Source of the DNA: Dacryopinax spathularia
Lineage: Eukaryota; Basidiomycota; Dacrymycetes; Dacrymycetales; Dacrymycetaceae
DNA length: 64,000 nucleotides
Direction: 5' to 3'
Assembly (NCBI GenBank): GCA_037974965.1
Contig: JBBPFI010000004.1
Location: 682,001-746,000 of the forward strand
The position numbers and the translations under genes were made by a program. Below the pieces are notes generated by a model, which made no database searches, was not told the DNA's origin, and saw only the letters and a program-made list of their open reading frames with translations. This document shows, piece after piece, positions 13,338 through 24,500 of this stretch. The stretch's first letter is position 1. The number at the start of each line of letters is the position of its first letter.

Positions 13338-14115
13338 TCAGCCCCTTCCAGTCGATAGTTCGTTCCCCGCTTGGATCATGAGCGCAATAGCGGTCGCGAC
13401 GATGAGGGCGATCACGCAGAGCAGGATAGCGCCCATGTACCTATAATTCCAACCATCAATCCACCCAATCCGCGTAGATAGGAAGTAAAGAGCGCACCTG
13501 AAATGGCCCACAAACCCAACCTGTTTCTCCAGTCCAATCCTAACGTCCCGATAGCTCCACCAACCCCCTCCAACAAGCGCCAGAGTGCAGACGAAGTAGA
13601 GTGCACCGAAAGTCATCGATTCGCCCTTGGGGAGACGTTGTTGTTCGTCCTTTTCTTGGGTCGAGTCTGGCGTGGGTAAACGGGTGCGAAGCATAAGCGC
13701 CGCTGCTACGAGTACGAGCAGGAAACAGAGCCGGACGTTGGAGAGCCATGTTCGTTCCAATGCTGTTTTAGCATCAGCCTTCACGTTCTTGTGGGCGAAA
13801 GGGGAAAGGAGATAACGGACCGCAGAAATCCCTCGCCGCGCTCCCTTCGTTCCTCACCAACCCCTCATCCGGCACGTCCAAATCCTCGCTACTCGCATAC
13901 CTGCTCGCTGTCATCTCCTCCCTACTGCTACTCCGCTTGAGCGCAACAAGAGGGATGCTGACCGCCTCCCTAACAGCGTTGAACTTCGCCCTCGCAGTGG
14001 CAGTGACGCCGACGCCATTGGCCGAAGTAGTTGGCTCATTTCTGCCATCGACGACGTGAGTGTGTGAAGAGCTGGGCGATGCCTGTGCGGCAGGGGAAGC
14101 CGATGAGGCGGCCAT
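13338..14115 (-). CDS. DUF202-domain membrane protein
   Basis: A small membrane protein read leftward from the ATG at 14113-14115. The first about 100 residues are Ser/Ala-rich and hydrophilic. After an intron near 13770-13820 comes the DUF202 core, ALERTWLSNVRLCFLLVLVA, with the family's ERTxLxxxR start and first membrane helix. Two further helices follow (FGALYFVCTLALVGGGWW and MGAILLCVIALIVATAIALM), the last in a separate exon after an intron near 13440-13500. DUF202 domains occur alone or fused to vacuolar transporter chaperone proteins. There is no SPX or polyphosphate-polymerase domain here, so this is a stand-alone form of unknown function. Confidence 0.7.
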
Positions 14116-14461
14116 ATTGCGCGACGGTGGGAGGCGATGGCGCGACTCGGAGGTGAGGAGAAGGCGAAGCGTGGGATCGGGCGAAGGAAGTGATCAGGGA
14201 TCGCGCGTTACGTCAGCATTCTTGGCGTTTCTGATGGCATGCTTGCGGCGAGCCATTTTGCCACAATTTTGGGAAGGAACTCATTGTCACCGATTTCCTT
14301 TCAATGAAGTCGGCAAGTTACCATAATCATGGGAGACGTGGACAAGCAGCTCAGAAGTCGCCCCGAAGTAAAGGGGAAGGCGCGATCAGCGCAGCAATCC
14401 ACGAAATGACCATTCTTTTCCTTTCAAATGCTACTGACATATCCACATTCCAATCCCAACC
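14116..14461. other. intergenic, no gene seen
   Basis: This is the spacer upstream of the DUF202 gene and downstream of the DenD-like epimerase gene. It has only short frames without family resemblance. Confidence 0.4.
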
Positions 14462-15941
14462 TCAAGCCTTCTTAGCAGCCAACAACTCCTCCTTAAAGTC
14501 CGCAACAGCACCATCAAACCCTTTCTCCTCATCCGGGTTCTCATACCCCAACGAAAACGCCAGCGAGTTATCGTACGACCCCGCCCACGTACGGCAGATC
14601 GCGTACGTCTGCGGCTCGAATTGGTATTTGACCAGCTTGGTCGCTTCGGGCCCGCCGTATTTCTCGAGCGCGTTCAGGATGTCGCGGGTCGTGATTGTTA
14701 TGCCGGGGATGTTGATCGAGCGGTGGTGCTTGGGGTACTGGCGTGCGTACGGGTCAGTGCCTGGCAAGCGACGGAGGGATTGTGCGGGTGGGGGCGGGAC
14801 GAACCTTCTCGGCGGGGATCGTGATAGTATACACGATATTCCTCACCACAGCCTTCGGACTCCCGACCCAAATCCGCATATTATCGATGATCGGGTCCTT
14901 CGGGTCGTTCGTACTACCCCGGCGCACCCACATGAGCCTCCTTCTTCCCCACTGAACCAGGTGAGCGAAATAATGACTCACATGGGGCAAATGCTCTCCT
15001 TCCCTTGCAGAGGCTCCCTGATCAAGCCCGAGATGAACGAGCTCGCAGCACTGCTCGGCGCTCCCGCGCGGACGGAGACCGTCGGCAAGCGGACGGAGCG
15101 GCCATCGATGAACCCTTTGCGCGTGTAGTCGAACACGAACATCTCCATGATAGCCTTCGCGATCCCATACGATGACTCGGGCGTGATGGGCGTGGAGCTA
15201 CATCGCAGCGAAAAGCATGTGAGCCTCGTGAAGGGGAGATGTAGAGAGGAGAGGGACGCACTCGGGATCCACATGACTCTCCGGCAACGCCTTGGGCCCG
15301 CCATAGACCGCAAGACTGGACGAGAACACATACAGGATCTTGGGCTCGTTCGGGTACTGAGCACCGTGTTGACGCGTCGCTTCGAGCAGATAACGGTGGG
15401 AGTCGATGTTGACTGTTTTACGTGTCAGCTGGCGTAGTACGGGGATATGCAGCTGAGGAGGGGGAGGGGAGGACGCACCTTTGTAGCCGAAATCGAAGTT
15501 CGCTTCGCTGCCGCCGCTCATGATGCCATGCAGCGCGAAGCTGTCCCCGCATCAGCACTCCCACCCCAGCTCTCTACAACAAGGAACGAAAAGGAGACGA
15601 AGGGACCACGTACACGCCGTCAATCCTCCCATGCTCGAAAAGCGTCTTCGCCACCTCCGGCTTGGTCAGGTCCGCCCCGATGGACGTGACCCTCCCTCCT
15701 GGCCGAGCGGCAGGAGCATTGATATCGCACACGATGAGCTTTACATCCGGGTAGTGGTCCAGGAGGTAAGAGACGAGGCGGTCACCCACGAAGCCTGTCG
15801 TTGGGAATCGTCAGCCCCTGCTCAGCCCGTGGTGGAGAGATGGGCGGTGGAGGTGATAGGAATCGGACGGGATGGCGACGCACCTCCTGCTCCAGTGATG
15901 AGGATCGTCTTGAGGTGCTTTGGGAGGGTGGGGACGGACAT
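14462..15941 (-). CDS. extended SDR, D-erythronate dehydrogenase-like epimerase
   Basis: An NAD(P)-dependent extended short-chain dehydrogenase/epimerase in at least five exons, read leftward from the ATG at 15939-15941. The N-terminus carries the nucleotide-binding glycine motif TILITGAGGFVGDRLVSYLL. The next conserved block is ILYVFSSSLAVYGGP, and the catalytic YxxxK is in ESSYGIAKAIMEMFVFDY. The following RLPTVSVRAGAPSSAASSFI resembles DenD-type D-erythronate dehydrogenases and related sugar-acid epimerases. The gene ends with a Lys/Ala-rich tail. Substrate assignment within the group is uncertain. The gene lies head to tail behind another SDR gene, and its own promoter region holds an unusual GC-rich inverted repeat. 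Confidence 0.82.
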
Positions 15942-16366
15942 GGTTGCCAAGGTGAGGGTTCAGGACAAGCGGGTCAGACGAGGGTAGGAGTGTATGTACA
16001 GCACGGCACACGGTGGGCAGATAGGGACGGACGTCGACCAGCTGGCAAAGGCTATATAAGGGACAGACGTGTGCTCGCTGTCGACCGACCTGTTGCTAGT
16101 TATCCCGACCCAGAGTTGGAGGGCTCGGTGGACTCCCCGTCACCTGAAGTATGGGCCGGCCATTGCCCCGCGGGGAGGCGGCGGGTGGACCGCGCCGGCT
16201 TCCCCGCCGCGTCCACCGGGAGGCCCGGAATATCGGCTCACTGCCACCTCCGCTTCTTTAGGCCGATGAGCCCGCCCTTTCGGACTTTCTTCACACCGAT
16301 CACTTTGTTTTAATCTCGATCGTACTACTTATTGAGGCGATCGTTCGCACTTCACAACCGGACATT
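15942..16366. other. promoter region of the DenD-like gene
   Basis: This 425-bp spacer separates two leftward genes and is the likely promoter of the DenD-like gene. It holds a TATATAA-like stretch near 16050 and a very GC-rich inverted repeat at 16184-16217. No coding signal is evident. Confidence 0.45.
16184..16217. promoter_or_regulatory. GC-rich inverted repeat, possible operator
   Basis: GGTGGAC at 16184-16190 is repeated in inverse at 16211-16217 (GTCCACC) with a 20-nt spacer rich in GC. It lies about 245 bp upstream of the DenD-like start. It could be a binding site for a dimeric regulator or simply a local GC hairpin. Role is inferred from position only. Confidence 0.3.
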
Positions 16367-17625
16367 TCAAATCTCAACCGGGTAACCCTTCTCCTTCAGA
16401 ATGGACTCGCTCAGCGACCACAACTTCTTCGCAAGCTCCTCGTTCTTGGCTTGGTCCGTCTCCGTGCCGGTCTTACCGTAGGGCTCCGTGATGTATGCGC
16501 CCTGGTACTCGGAATCCGTACCCTTCTCGCATACTTCAGGCGCGGTACCAGCCCACAGCGAACACTCTGCGCCAACATCGGCAGACTTGAACATCACGGA
16601 GGCCACACCCTTGAGAACCGTGCCCAGCACGCCGTATGCTTGCTCTGCGCCTTCCTGTTGGTCTAGACAAACTATCAGCGCCTGGTAAATACTCGGTGGA
16701 AGCGACTTACCGGTCTTGACGGCGCCCGGGTGCACAGCGACGGCCATGATCTTGTTGCCTTCCGGAGCAAGCACTTTGCGGACGAGCTCTTTGATGAACA
16801 ACCTGACGAGCAAAATCAGCTGGAGGGACAACTACGCGTGACTGATACACTACTCACACATTCATCAGCTTCGAGTTGGAGTACCTGCGGCTTGGTTAGC
16901 TAGCGGTCCAGCTCAAAGGCAACCAACGCTCACAGCCTGTTCGGGTCCCTCTCCTTGTTGACCTCCTCCGCACTCTCAAACTTGAGGTCGCCATTTGCCA
17001 TCCGATGGTTCTCACTGGCAGTACTAACGATCCTGACACTTCCAGGCTTCACATCCTCCCTCTCCGCCGTCTTCCTCAACAACGGCAACAGCTTGTCCGT
17101 CAAGTAAAAGTGGCTCAGATGGTTAACCTGGAAATGGTTGCCCATGCCGTCTTTCGTCAGGCCGTAGGGCGCTACGCCAATGCCGGCATTCCAGAAACAG
17201 AGGTCGAGACGGTCTTCTTTCGAAATGCGCTCAGCGAGGGATTTGACCTCGGAGAGGCTGCCTAGGTCCACGGGGAGGAAATGCGCTTGGCCATGCTTCC
17301 CTTCCTGTGCCTATGCATGTCAGCATCTGTCGCGTCGATTAATGGGAAGAGAGAGCACGCGCCTTCTGGACAGCACTGTTGATATCCGCTACCGCTTGCT
17401 CTCCGTACTCATCAGGAGGCGCAGCAATGAGCACCTTCGCGTTCGCTAGGGCGAGGCCTATGCGTAGAATAAGCATCATCGCGCACAAGCTAGATATATG
17501 CGCATATACTTACCCATCGCGATGTACTTCCCGAGACCGGCTGAGCCACCGGTGACAACGGCGACTCTGCCGGTCAAGTCGGGAATGGCGGAGAAGAGAT
17601 AGCGTTTGGAAAGGTAGTTGGCCAT
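16367..17625 (-). CDS. short-chain dehydrogenase/reductase, retinol-dehydrogenase-like
   Basis: A classical-type SDR in several exons, read leftward from the ATG at 17623-17625. The N-terminus MANYLSKRYLFSAIPDLTGR leads into the Rossmann motif VAVVTGGSAGLGKYIAMGLA. The NAG motif is in LCFWNAGIGVAPYGLT. The active-site YxxxK is in RLYSNSKLMNVLF, and a PGAV motif follows in AVHPGAVKT. The gene ends at 16367-16369 (TGA). The overall length, over 300 aa, and the spaced order fit fungal SDRs related to retinol dehydrogenases and WW-domain oxidoreductases, which act on diverse alcohols and ketones. Substrate is unknown. Confidence 0.82.
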
Positions 17626-18330
17626 GTTGATTCGGTATGATAGTTAAGTTGGTATGAAGACGGTGTGAGAGCAGTTGGTAGAGATGACGGACTTCATGTT
17701 GGTATATATGCACTCGATGAAGCGTGACGTACTGGGCGAGAGCAAGGAGGATGGGGAGGGCATTAGGGATCGGCGATGTCTGACCAGATCGGGCGATAGG
17801 GTTGTGTCCCTCCTTATGTCAGGAAACTGGCGTATGGACTTGGATTGGATCAGGCATGTAAGCACCTGCAAGTGACGAGCGTGTATGCAGCCTAACGAAG
17901 AATGTTCGTCCTACTGGTTCCAACAGCTGCTCTTCACTCAAATCGCACGGGCTTTTAATGGCGGCACGTACTCGCACGACGGCCGACTTCAAGCACCCAG
18001 TGCTGCTCATCGTGACCGGGCTTCAGAGTTTGCTTGATTTCCATCAGGCAAGCAAAGGATAGTTATCTGACAACCCCTTGTTGGCTCCCCAGATCAACGA
18101 AGAGGCGCTTTTGTGAGAAGCGCCGGAAGCCCTACTGTCTTCGCGAATCATGGGTTTCCGAAAGGGCAGGCAGAGTCGTGTCGTCCATGAGGCGTCCTTC
18201 CAACCATTATAACGGTCCGCATGTATGGATCGCTACTCTGTCCCTCCTCTTGTCGTTGTATAGCGGAGTCGAACCCACCAACCTTGGATTGTATGGAAGC
18301 CTACATCGGTGAGCAACTTGATCACGTAGC
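17626..18330. other. intergenic between divergent genes
   Basis: This 0.7-kb region lies between the leftward SDR and the rightward BTB gene and should contain both promoters. A tRNA T-loop-like string (GGAGTCGAACC, 18265-18275) is present, but no full tRNA fold could be built. No other feature is seen. Confidence 0.4.
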
Positions 18331-19233
18331 ATGCGCACGCTGCTGAAAGGAGTGCGCGATGCGAATCACCAACAAGCTCCTCCTGCTAAGATGCTACAGC
18401 CACCTCCGGTGCCATCCGAAGTTCCCGCTGTTTTCCTGGATCCGACTGCGGACCTTCTCCTCAAATCGTCGGATGGCGTGCTCTTCCGGGTGCACAAAGC
18501 GATCGTCTCAGTTGCCTCAACAGTCTGGAGGAATCTACTCCAAGATGCACGTCCAGAGTCCCCGTCTGGCACTGCAGCAGGCACCGAGGAGGAACCGATC
18601 GGCTGGCCCGAGTCGGCACAAACGATCATCGACCTGCTCTACCGCATGTACCCAATTCCCAAACCCGACCTCCCAGGTCTGGAACGAATGTTCGCTATGG
18701 CCGTCGCGGCTGATAAATGGGGGATGGACTGGGTCCTAGAATGGGTCCAAGCAGAGCTGCTCCGACCGGAGAACTTCTGCCAGCGGCCGCTGGGGATTCA
18801 TAATCTCGCCTGCAACCTTCGTCTTACGGAGTTTCAGAAGCAGGCGGCAAGGCAGTTGGTAGAGCTGCACGACCCGAACGATGATTGCCTCAGCGCCGAT
18901 CTGCACGGGCTCACCGCGTGGATGTTCGTCAACCTGTGCAAATTGCGCCGCGAGCGCATCGACTTCTGCCTCGCAGCCGTGGACGAGCTCTTTCCCACTT
19001 TTTGCCCATGCGGTTCGTTAATACGCTATAATGGGGAGAAGACCGGTCTGAAGAAAGAGCTGTCCGCCCATCCCGGCCCCCACGCATTGCCGGTGCTGAG
19101 CCCTCTAGTTGATCTCCGACTTGAGGCCGAATTCAACTGTGCCATAGGTTCTGAGTTCTGCCCCGATGCGCCTGAGTGGCTTCAGACTCAATTCCACACG
19201 CTACGTGGTATGCTTGAGGAGTGGAACATGTAA
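18331..19233 (+). CDS. BTB/POZ domain protein (intact copy)
   Basis: A single-exon BTB protein of up to 300 aa. The family opening PAVFLDPTADLLLKSSDGVL begins near residue 34 and leads into the BTB fold (RVHKAIVSVASTVWRNLL, then QTIIDLLYRMYPIPKPDL). A conserved helical segment follows (AVAADKWGMDWVLEWVQAEL), then a C-terminal region with LVELHDPNDDCLS and a Cys-containing stretch (FPTFCPCGSLI). The start may be at 18331 or at the in-frame ATG at 18391 just before the conserved part. BTB domains mediate dimerisation and can bind Cul3 ubiquitin ligases. The C-terminal part has no known domain that I recognise. Confidence 0.82.
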   Translation: MRTLLKGVRDANHQQAPPAKMLQPPPVPSEVPAVFLDPTADLLLKSSDGVLFRVHKAIVSVASTVWRNLLQDARPESPSGTAAGTEEEPIGWPESAQTIIDLLYRMYPIPKPDLPGLERMFAMAVAADKWGMDWVLEWVQAELLRPENFCQRPLGIHNLACNLRLTEFQKQAARQLVELHDPNDDCLSADLHGLTAWMFVNLCKLRRERIDFCLAAVDELFPTFCPCGSLIRYNGEKTGLKKELSAHPGPHALPVLSPLVDLRLEAEFNCAIGSEFCPDAPEWLQTQFHTLRGMLEEWNM

Positions 19234-19655
19234 ACAGTTGAGGTGAAGCATAAACGACGTAGAACTGTGGCTCATTGGTCTCGCTTCCAATGAGGATGAG
19301 TTCGTGCTTGTTTATTAGTTACGAAACATGCGATTGAGACTTGCAGAGGGTTCCTTGGTGCAGATTGCTATTCCACCCTACACGGCACGCACAAAGAATG
19401 AAGCGTGTATTGTTTTGCCTTGCTTCTGGTCGAAGTCCATATCATGCATTCGGACTCGGCATTGGCGTTGTTAGCTCATCGCCCAACCACAGGCGCAGGG
19501 CAGATCGAGCAATCATGCCTCCCTCGCTTCATCGTGACGCGCACAGGTCTCATGGTAATAGCGAATGGTTGCTGTTCATGAATGGTATGACAACAAGTAC
19601 ATAAAAGTACAATTGCATGCGTACAAAGCTGATCGAGTCCTCCATACAATACATC
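19234..19655. other. intergenic between convergent genes
   Basis: The spacer lies between the 3' ends of the BTB gene and YJU2. No gene, repeat or RNA is evident. Confidence 0.4.
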
Positions 19656-20612
19656 TCAGACCAGGGCCTTAGCCTTCGGCGCGCCAACCTTGATACCCAA
19701 AGCCGCCGCTTTGTTCGCCTTGGGACCAACCTTGATCCCCAGGCTTGCAGCCAGGTCTTTCCGCTTCTTCGCTGGCGGTGGTATAGCCGCCGCGATCGGA
19801 TTGGCAACAATTGCGCGTGTCGATTCTGATAGTAGGTCCTTCAGATCTGGCTGAGCACCGTCCGCTTTCCGTTTGACGGTTATGGTCGATGGTGTTGTCG
19901 GCTCTGCAGAGCTGGACGAGCTGCTCGATCCGCCAGGTGTGGATGTCGATGGACCTGCAACCGCAAGTCCAGGTGGTGGCGCAGGTACTTTGGCGAAGAC
20001 TTGTCGTACGAGCTCTTCGTCTTCCTCGTCCTCCCGTTTTCGCTTCAGGTCCTCCACATCCACCCGATCCTCAATCGCCTTCTCCAGGATCTCCTCCACC
20101 TCTCTCGCGCTGACACGCTCGTTCCTCGCGTTCCTCGCCCGGATGTCTCCCAGCGCATCAAGAATATCCATCTCGCGCTTAGAATCCAGCGTCCTATTCT
20201 CCAGCGCCTTCATAGGGTTATTCTCCTCCTCCTCAAGCTTCGCCAGCTTGTCCTCCTCCTCGATGGCTCTCTCTTCCCTCCACGGCTCAAAATTCCGACT
20301 CGCACCATGCTCAGCCTGATAATCCGTATTCTTCGGGTCAGTCTTGAACGTGATCTCCGCACTACACAGCGGGCACTTGATATAAAACCGGAAGATCTTG
20401 ATCCCGTAGTAGTCTTCCCCTTCGACAGTCTCTTTCCGTGCGTTGAACTTCTTCCCTTTGTAGATGTACTCGCCGCAGGAGTTGCATCGCATTGAGAAGG
20501 GGGTCATGAGACGGACGACTTGCTGGGTGGGCCGCCCGCCCTTCCGCCGCGGGATCTTCGCGGGGTCGAAGTCGGGCGGGTAGTATTTGTTGAGGACCTT
20601 TCGCTCAGACAT
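19656..20612 (-). CDS. YJU2: pre-mRNA splicing factor Yju2 (Cwc16 family)
   Basis: An uninterrupted gene of 318 aa, read leftward. The N-terminus [20 protein letters not shown] is the hallmark of Yju2/CCDC94. It is followed by a zinc-binding pair of CxxC motifs ([20 protein letters not shown] and [16 protein letters not shown]) and the conserved [17 protein letters not shown] long charged helical region and a low-complexity Ser/Pro C-terminus follow. Yju2 associates with the Prp19 complex (NTC) and promotes the first catalytic step of splicing at the branch site. It faces away from SYF2, another Prp19-complex protein, on the far side of the Helitron. Confidence 0.93.
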   Translation of the reverse strand: MSERKVLNKYYPPDFDPAKIPRRKGGRPTQQVVRLMTPFSMRCNSCGEYIYKGKKFNARKETVEGEDYYGIKIFRFYIKCPLCSAEITFKTDPKNTDYQAEHGASRNFEPWREERAIEEEDKLAKLEEEENNPMKALENRTLDSKREMDILDALGDIRARNARNERVSAREVEEILEKAIEDRVDVEDLKRKREDEEDEELVRQVFAKVPAPPPGLAVAGPSTSTPGGSSSSSSSAEPTTPSTITVKRKADGAQPDLKDLLSESTRAIVANPIAAAIPPPAKKRKDLAASLGIKVGPKANKAAALGIKVGAPKAKALV

Positions 20613-21407
20613 CTCGTTGGGGTGCTACTACGTGGGTGCAAAGGGTGTGAAGGGCGAGCGAAAAGTTGAAGATAGAGAGACGTCGTCGTGCGTGCGCAAG
20701 GAGTGGGCGCTCATCCGACTCACTCAGCAACCAGCAAAGAGCGCCAATTTGATTCCGTCAGTGGCGATACACTTCCTTCCACCTGAGGACGCTCAGGAAT
20801 CCGGGCAACTGTTCTGGATCTGGATCTGGGCGCGCGTCCAGAACCGGACCCTATTTCGGACTTATAACCCAATTAAGATGAGTAATTTTGTTTTATTCCT
20901 CTATTTAAGCGTACATACAAGCTTTAAGTACATAAAAAAGAAAGCTAAGTAATAAAAATCAGTAAAAATTGAAAATTTTGGCAGAGCTTCGCCGTTCGGG
21001 CCCTGCCCGTATTCAAAAATGTGTGCCCGGCCCGACTGAATTGCCCCCTCCTCCTCCATACTCGAGAACGTCCCTGTTGGAAGGGGAATGCGGGGGAGCG
21101 GGTGGGATGCGCTGGACAAGCAGGTACCGTGAACGGTGGCCTGCTTGCCGAAGGTACCGTGAGCGGTGACCTTGACTGTCGAGGCGCCGTGAGCAGCCAC
21201 CTTGCTTGCTGGAAAGCTTGGATAGGCGCCGTGAGCGGCCACCTGTTTTGCTGGAGGAAAGAGGAAGGCACCGAGTACAGCCACCTTTAGAGCATTGTGG
21301 AGGGAAGGGGGAAAAGAGGAGGATAGAGGGAGGGGGGGGTACCGAGCACGGTGACCCCAGTCGGAGTTGAGCAGAGGAAGGAAGACAGTGAGCTCAGCAC
21401 CCACGGT
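20613..21407. other. YJU2 promoter plus repeat-rich, possibly transposon-derived segment
   Basis: The first 250 bases should be the YJU2 promoter. From about 20870 to 21000 the sequence turns sharply AT-rich with A- and T-runs, then GC-rich with GGCCC/CCGGGC-like strings (21000-21040), then enters a degenerate tandem repeat (21123-21356). The abrupt changes look like an older transposon remnant rather than host promoter. The minus strand is open for 236 codons (20901-21611) and the tandem repeat is written in that frame as KVAAHGA-like units, but I see no family resemblance. Confidence 0.45.
21123..21356. repeat. degenerate tandem repeat, six GGYRCCG units
   Basis: Six related units begin at 21123, 21153, 21183, 21225, 21267 and 21338, with a consensus near GGTACCGTGAGCGGTGACC and spacing of 30, 30, 42, 42 and 71 bases. 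GGTACCG and CGGTGACC within a unit are partly self-complementary, so several units can form short imperfect hairpins. It lies just outside the proposed left end of the Helitron. Confidence 0.7.
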
Positions 21408-21430
21408 TCCTGGGACCTTGGGACCAGGTC
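21408..21430 (+). repeat. left imperfect inverted repeat, candidate Helitron end
   Basis: The 23 bases starting TCCTGGGACCTTGGGACC match, in inverse, 41687-41708 with 20 of 23 positions equal, including one single-base gap. The stretch can also fold alone (CCTGG...CCAGG, 10-nt loop). Confidence 0.5.
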
Positions 21431-21573
21431 TGAGGGGCAAAAAGCAACGTGATTTACATCCGTTTGATGTGCACGTGGCCGTTTGTTTCCGTCTGTACTG
21501 TACACGTTGCGTCGCGTTGTGTATTATCTGACTGTTAACGTTCCTCGTTTTGTCCATCGTTCTGAACGAGTAT

Positions 21574-24500
21574 ATGAGTATGTCCGTGTCGCGTTCGTCG
21601 TCCGTCAACAACGATCTATTAGCACCAGTCGGTACGTTCTTTATCTCGTTTGTCGTTGTTGTTTCTGACTGTCATTGTGTCTTTGGCTGATTCTGGCGTT
21701 CGCCTTGTCTGTTGTCTGTTCTGTTGATGTTGCTGTTTACTGTTGGTTGATTAGCCGGTATCCGGCGTGTTTCGTTGGTGAATGGTGATGTCGGCCCGTT
21801 AAGGGAAGAAAATGGCCACTGGCTACTTGGCGCGACTGAGTTACGGATGTGGTACGATTTATTGGGTTGTTTCGTAAGCCCTCAGGATGTGTCTGAAAGT
21901 GTCTTCGACCGTGACGTGCGTGACATTTTATTACAAGGTATGACTGTGAAGGATTTGGTTACTGCGTATCCATATTTTACCAAGTCGGAAATGTCGCGTA
22001 TCAGTAGTATGGGTCATTACCATGACTCGTTCTCTTTATTGATGAAGAAGTCTGATATGTTGAGTCGTTTACAGTCTCGTGCTTGTACTTGTCGTGAATG
22101 CTTTCAGGTTTGTTTCGTTTTCCGGCTCAGGTGGACGCGTCGACGTACTGGCGAGGCATCAGTTCCTATTCCTGCCATTAGTAACGATGGGTTGCCAGAA
22201 AGAGGTCGTTATGTTCCGACTCAGTCGGTGTTTCCTACTCATACTGGACCGTCTATCATGAACGTGGATGCAAAGCGTAAGTTGATTGAGGATACGAGTA
22301 AATTTCTGTCAGTGGATAGTCAGATGCGGTTTCCTTGTGGTACGTGTGGACGTGGTTGCGTAAGGGCTGAACTGGTACAGAGAGATGTTACCGAGATTGA
22401 TCTTTCACTTCTTGTTGATGACAGTATACCTTCGAATTTACTTCCTCTGTCGTATAATGTGTCTGCGTATGGCGGAGCCATCTTACATCCTGATTGTCTG
22501 TCATGTCGAGATCGATGCGAGGGCAATATCCGTCTATGTAAGTCATGTGCGACATCATTAGGTGATGGTCGGGTTCCAGAATTTGCCTTCGCCAACGGGT
22601 ATTATTTCGGTTTGGATCGAGTGCCGCCGTCAGTACAGTCTGCTTTGGACTCTGCGTCCGTGTTTGATCGTTTACTGGTGTCACGGGTTAGGGGTAGTAC
22701 GGTGACTTTCAAGTACAGCGATAAGATGTTTTCAACGGTTCCAGGTGGTCCGCGGTCATCGTCTCAGAGTTATACCAAAGGTAACGTCATGATTTTACCT
22801 CAAGATTTCTTGTCATTAAATAAGGTGTTACCGCCGCCTCCTGACGAGGTCAATAAGTCGGTGGTTGTTCTTTTTAGTCCTTCCCAGTCTCGTACAGAGA
22901 AGACGATAAGGAGCTTTCGTCCTGTTATGGTCACACCGGGTATCGTTCGAGTCTTGATACAGTTTCTTCTTGCATATAACCCAGCTTATTCAATAGACGG
23001 TTATGGTTTTGACGGGCCATGTCAGTTCAGTGAAAGTAATTGGTCTGCTTTATTTCCTTCATCCGTATCTACAGAAAACTACTCTGACTTGCCACCGTCG
23101 GTTTCCGTGGGACACTTACGTGAAACTGACCCGGCCGTGACTGCTGGATCCTCTTATGATGGTCGGGAGTATGTTGTTTCGGATGGGCAGGTATCGAATG
23201 GGATTCTCGTTGATACGGTCGGTTGGACTGAGTCCGATTTGACAAATTCGAATTATGATCGTATGAAGTTATCTGCCTTGTCTTGGTGTTTACAGGGCAA
23301 GCCGTTCATTAGAAATGTACCGGGTACAGTTTCTATAAATGATTTTGACTGTCCCTACCTGTTGACGTGGATGTGGCCACATTTGGATCCTTTTGGTCTT
23401 TTTCGTTTCGGGAAGGATCGGTTTGGAAGATCGGTCGATTTGAGAAAGCAAGTGAAGCATTTATTGTCTCTGTATAAGTCTCCGTTTGCCATTGACCCGA
23501 CCTTTGGTTTCATATGCTATAATATAATCAGGAAGCGAGAAGTTTACCGGACTATACGATTTCGTGTAAAGTCGGTTGAACGTTCGTCTATTTTAAATAG
23601 ATTACAGTCGATTTCGGTGGATGTGTTGACGGCATTTGAGGCAAAGGTCCGCACAAATCCGGCTTATCGTCCAAGTAATGATGGAGAAAGGTCTATTCAA
23701 TCTATCTTGAGACGTTTAAATTTCACCTGTATGTCTCTGCCCGGATCTCCGGCGCATAAGATAAAGTGTCGAAATGAAATGCGTAGTATGTCTTACGTCT
23801 TGTCCACACCGGCTTTGTACATTACGATCAACCCGTTCGATCGCGGTCATCCTCTAGTACGGTTACTGTCTGGGGAGAACCTGTCGATGGACGACGCTCT
23901 TCGTGGTGATATTGAGTTAAACGCGTTCAAACGTGCAGTCCTTGCTGCTAAGAATCCTGTCGCCTGCGCCACGTTCTTTAATACGATCATGACTGCGTTT
24001 ATCGAGCATGTCTTAAGGTACGGTCAGAGTGAACCTGGTCTGTTCGGTAGATGTACAGGTTATTATGGAATGGTTGAAGCACAGGCTCGTGGGACATTAC
24101 ATTGTCATTATATCATATGGTTGGACGGTCATTTGCCGCCTCAAGCTATGAGGGAACGTTTAGGGACAGATGCCGATTATAGACAGACTCTGACATCTTG
24201 GTTGGAAGACATTATCAAGTCGGAGTTACCGTCTACATTGTCGGTCGTGACGGACTCTTCGGTCAAGAAACCTAATTTGTCAGGTAGTGTAGACAGCAGA
24301 ACTCGGTCTGTTCCTCTGATAGATAACCTATCTACGGACCAGTTCGCGTCTTTATTTGCGGAAGAAGTTGAAGCCCTTGCTGTTCAGTGTAATTGGCATG
24401 TACATAGTGCAACGTGTTGGAAGTATTTGTCTCCTTCTGAGAAACGTAGTGATAAGACGTGTCGGATGCGAATGGACGGTACCACCCGTCCGATATCGGT

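Noticed and set aside
18245-18315. Possible minus-strand tRNA (GGAGTCGAACC at 18265-18275 resembles a T-loop)
   Set aside because: The T-stem does not pair, the candidate is too short, and no D-arm or anticodon arm could be drawn.
20901-21611. 236-codon minus-strand open frame
   Set aside because: It is made largely of the tandem repeat and spans the candidate Helitron end; no family resemblance, so I treat it as repeat DNA.
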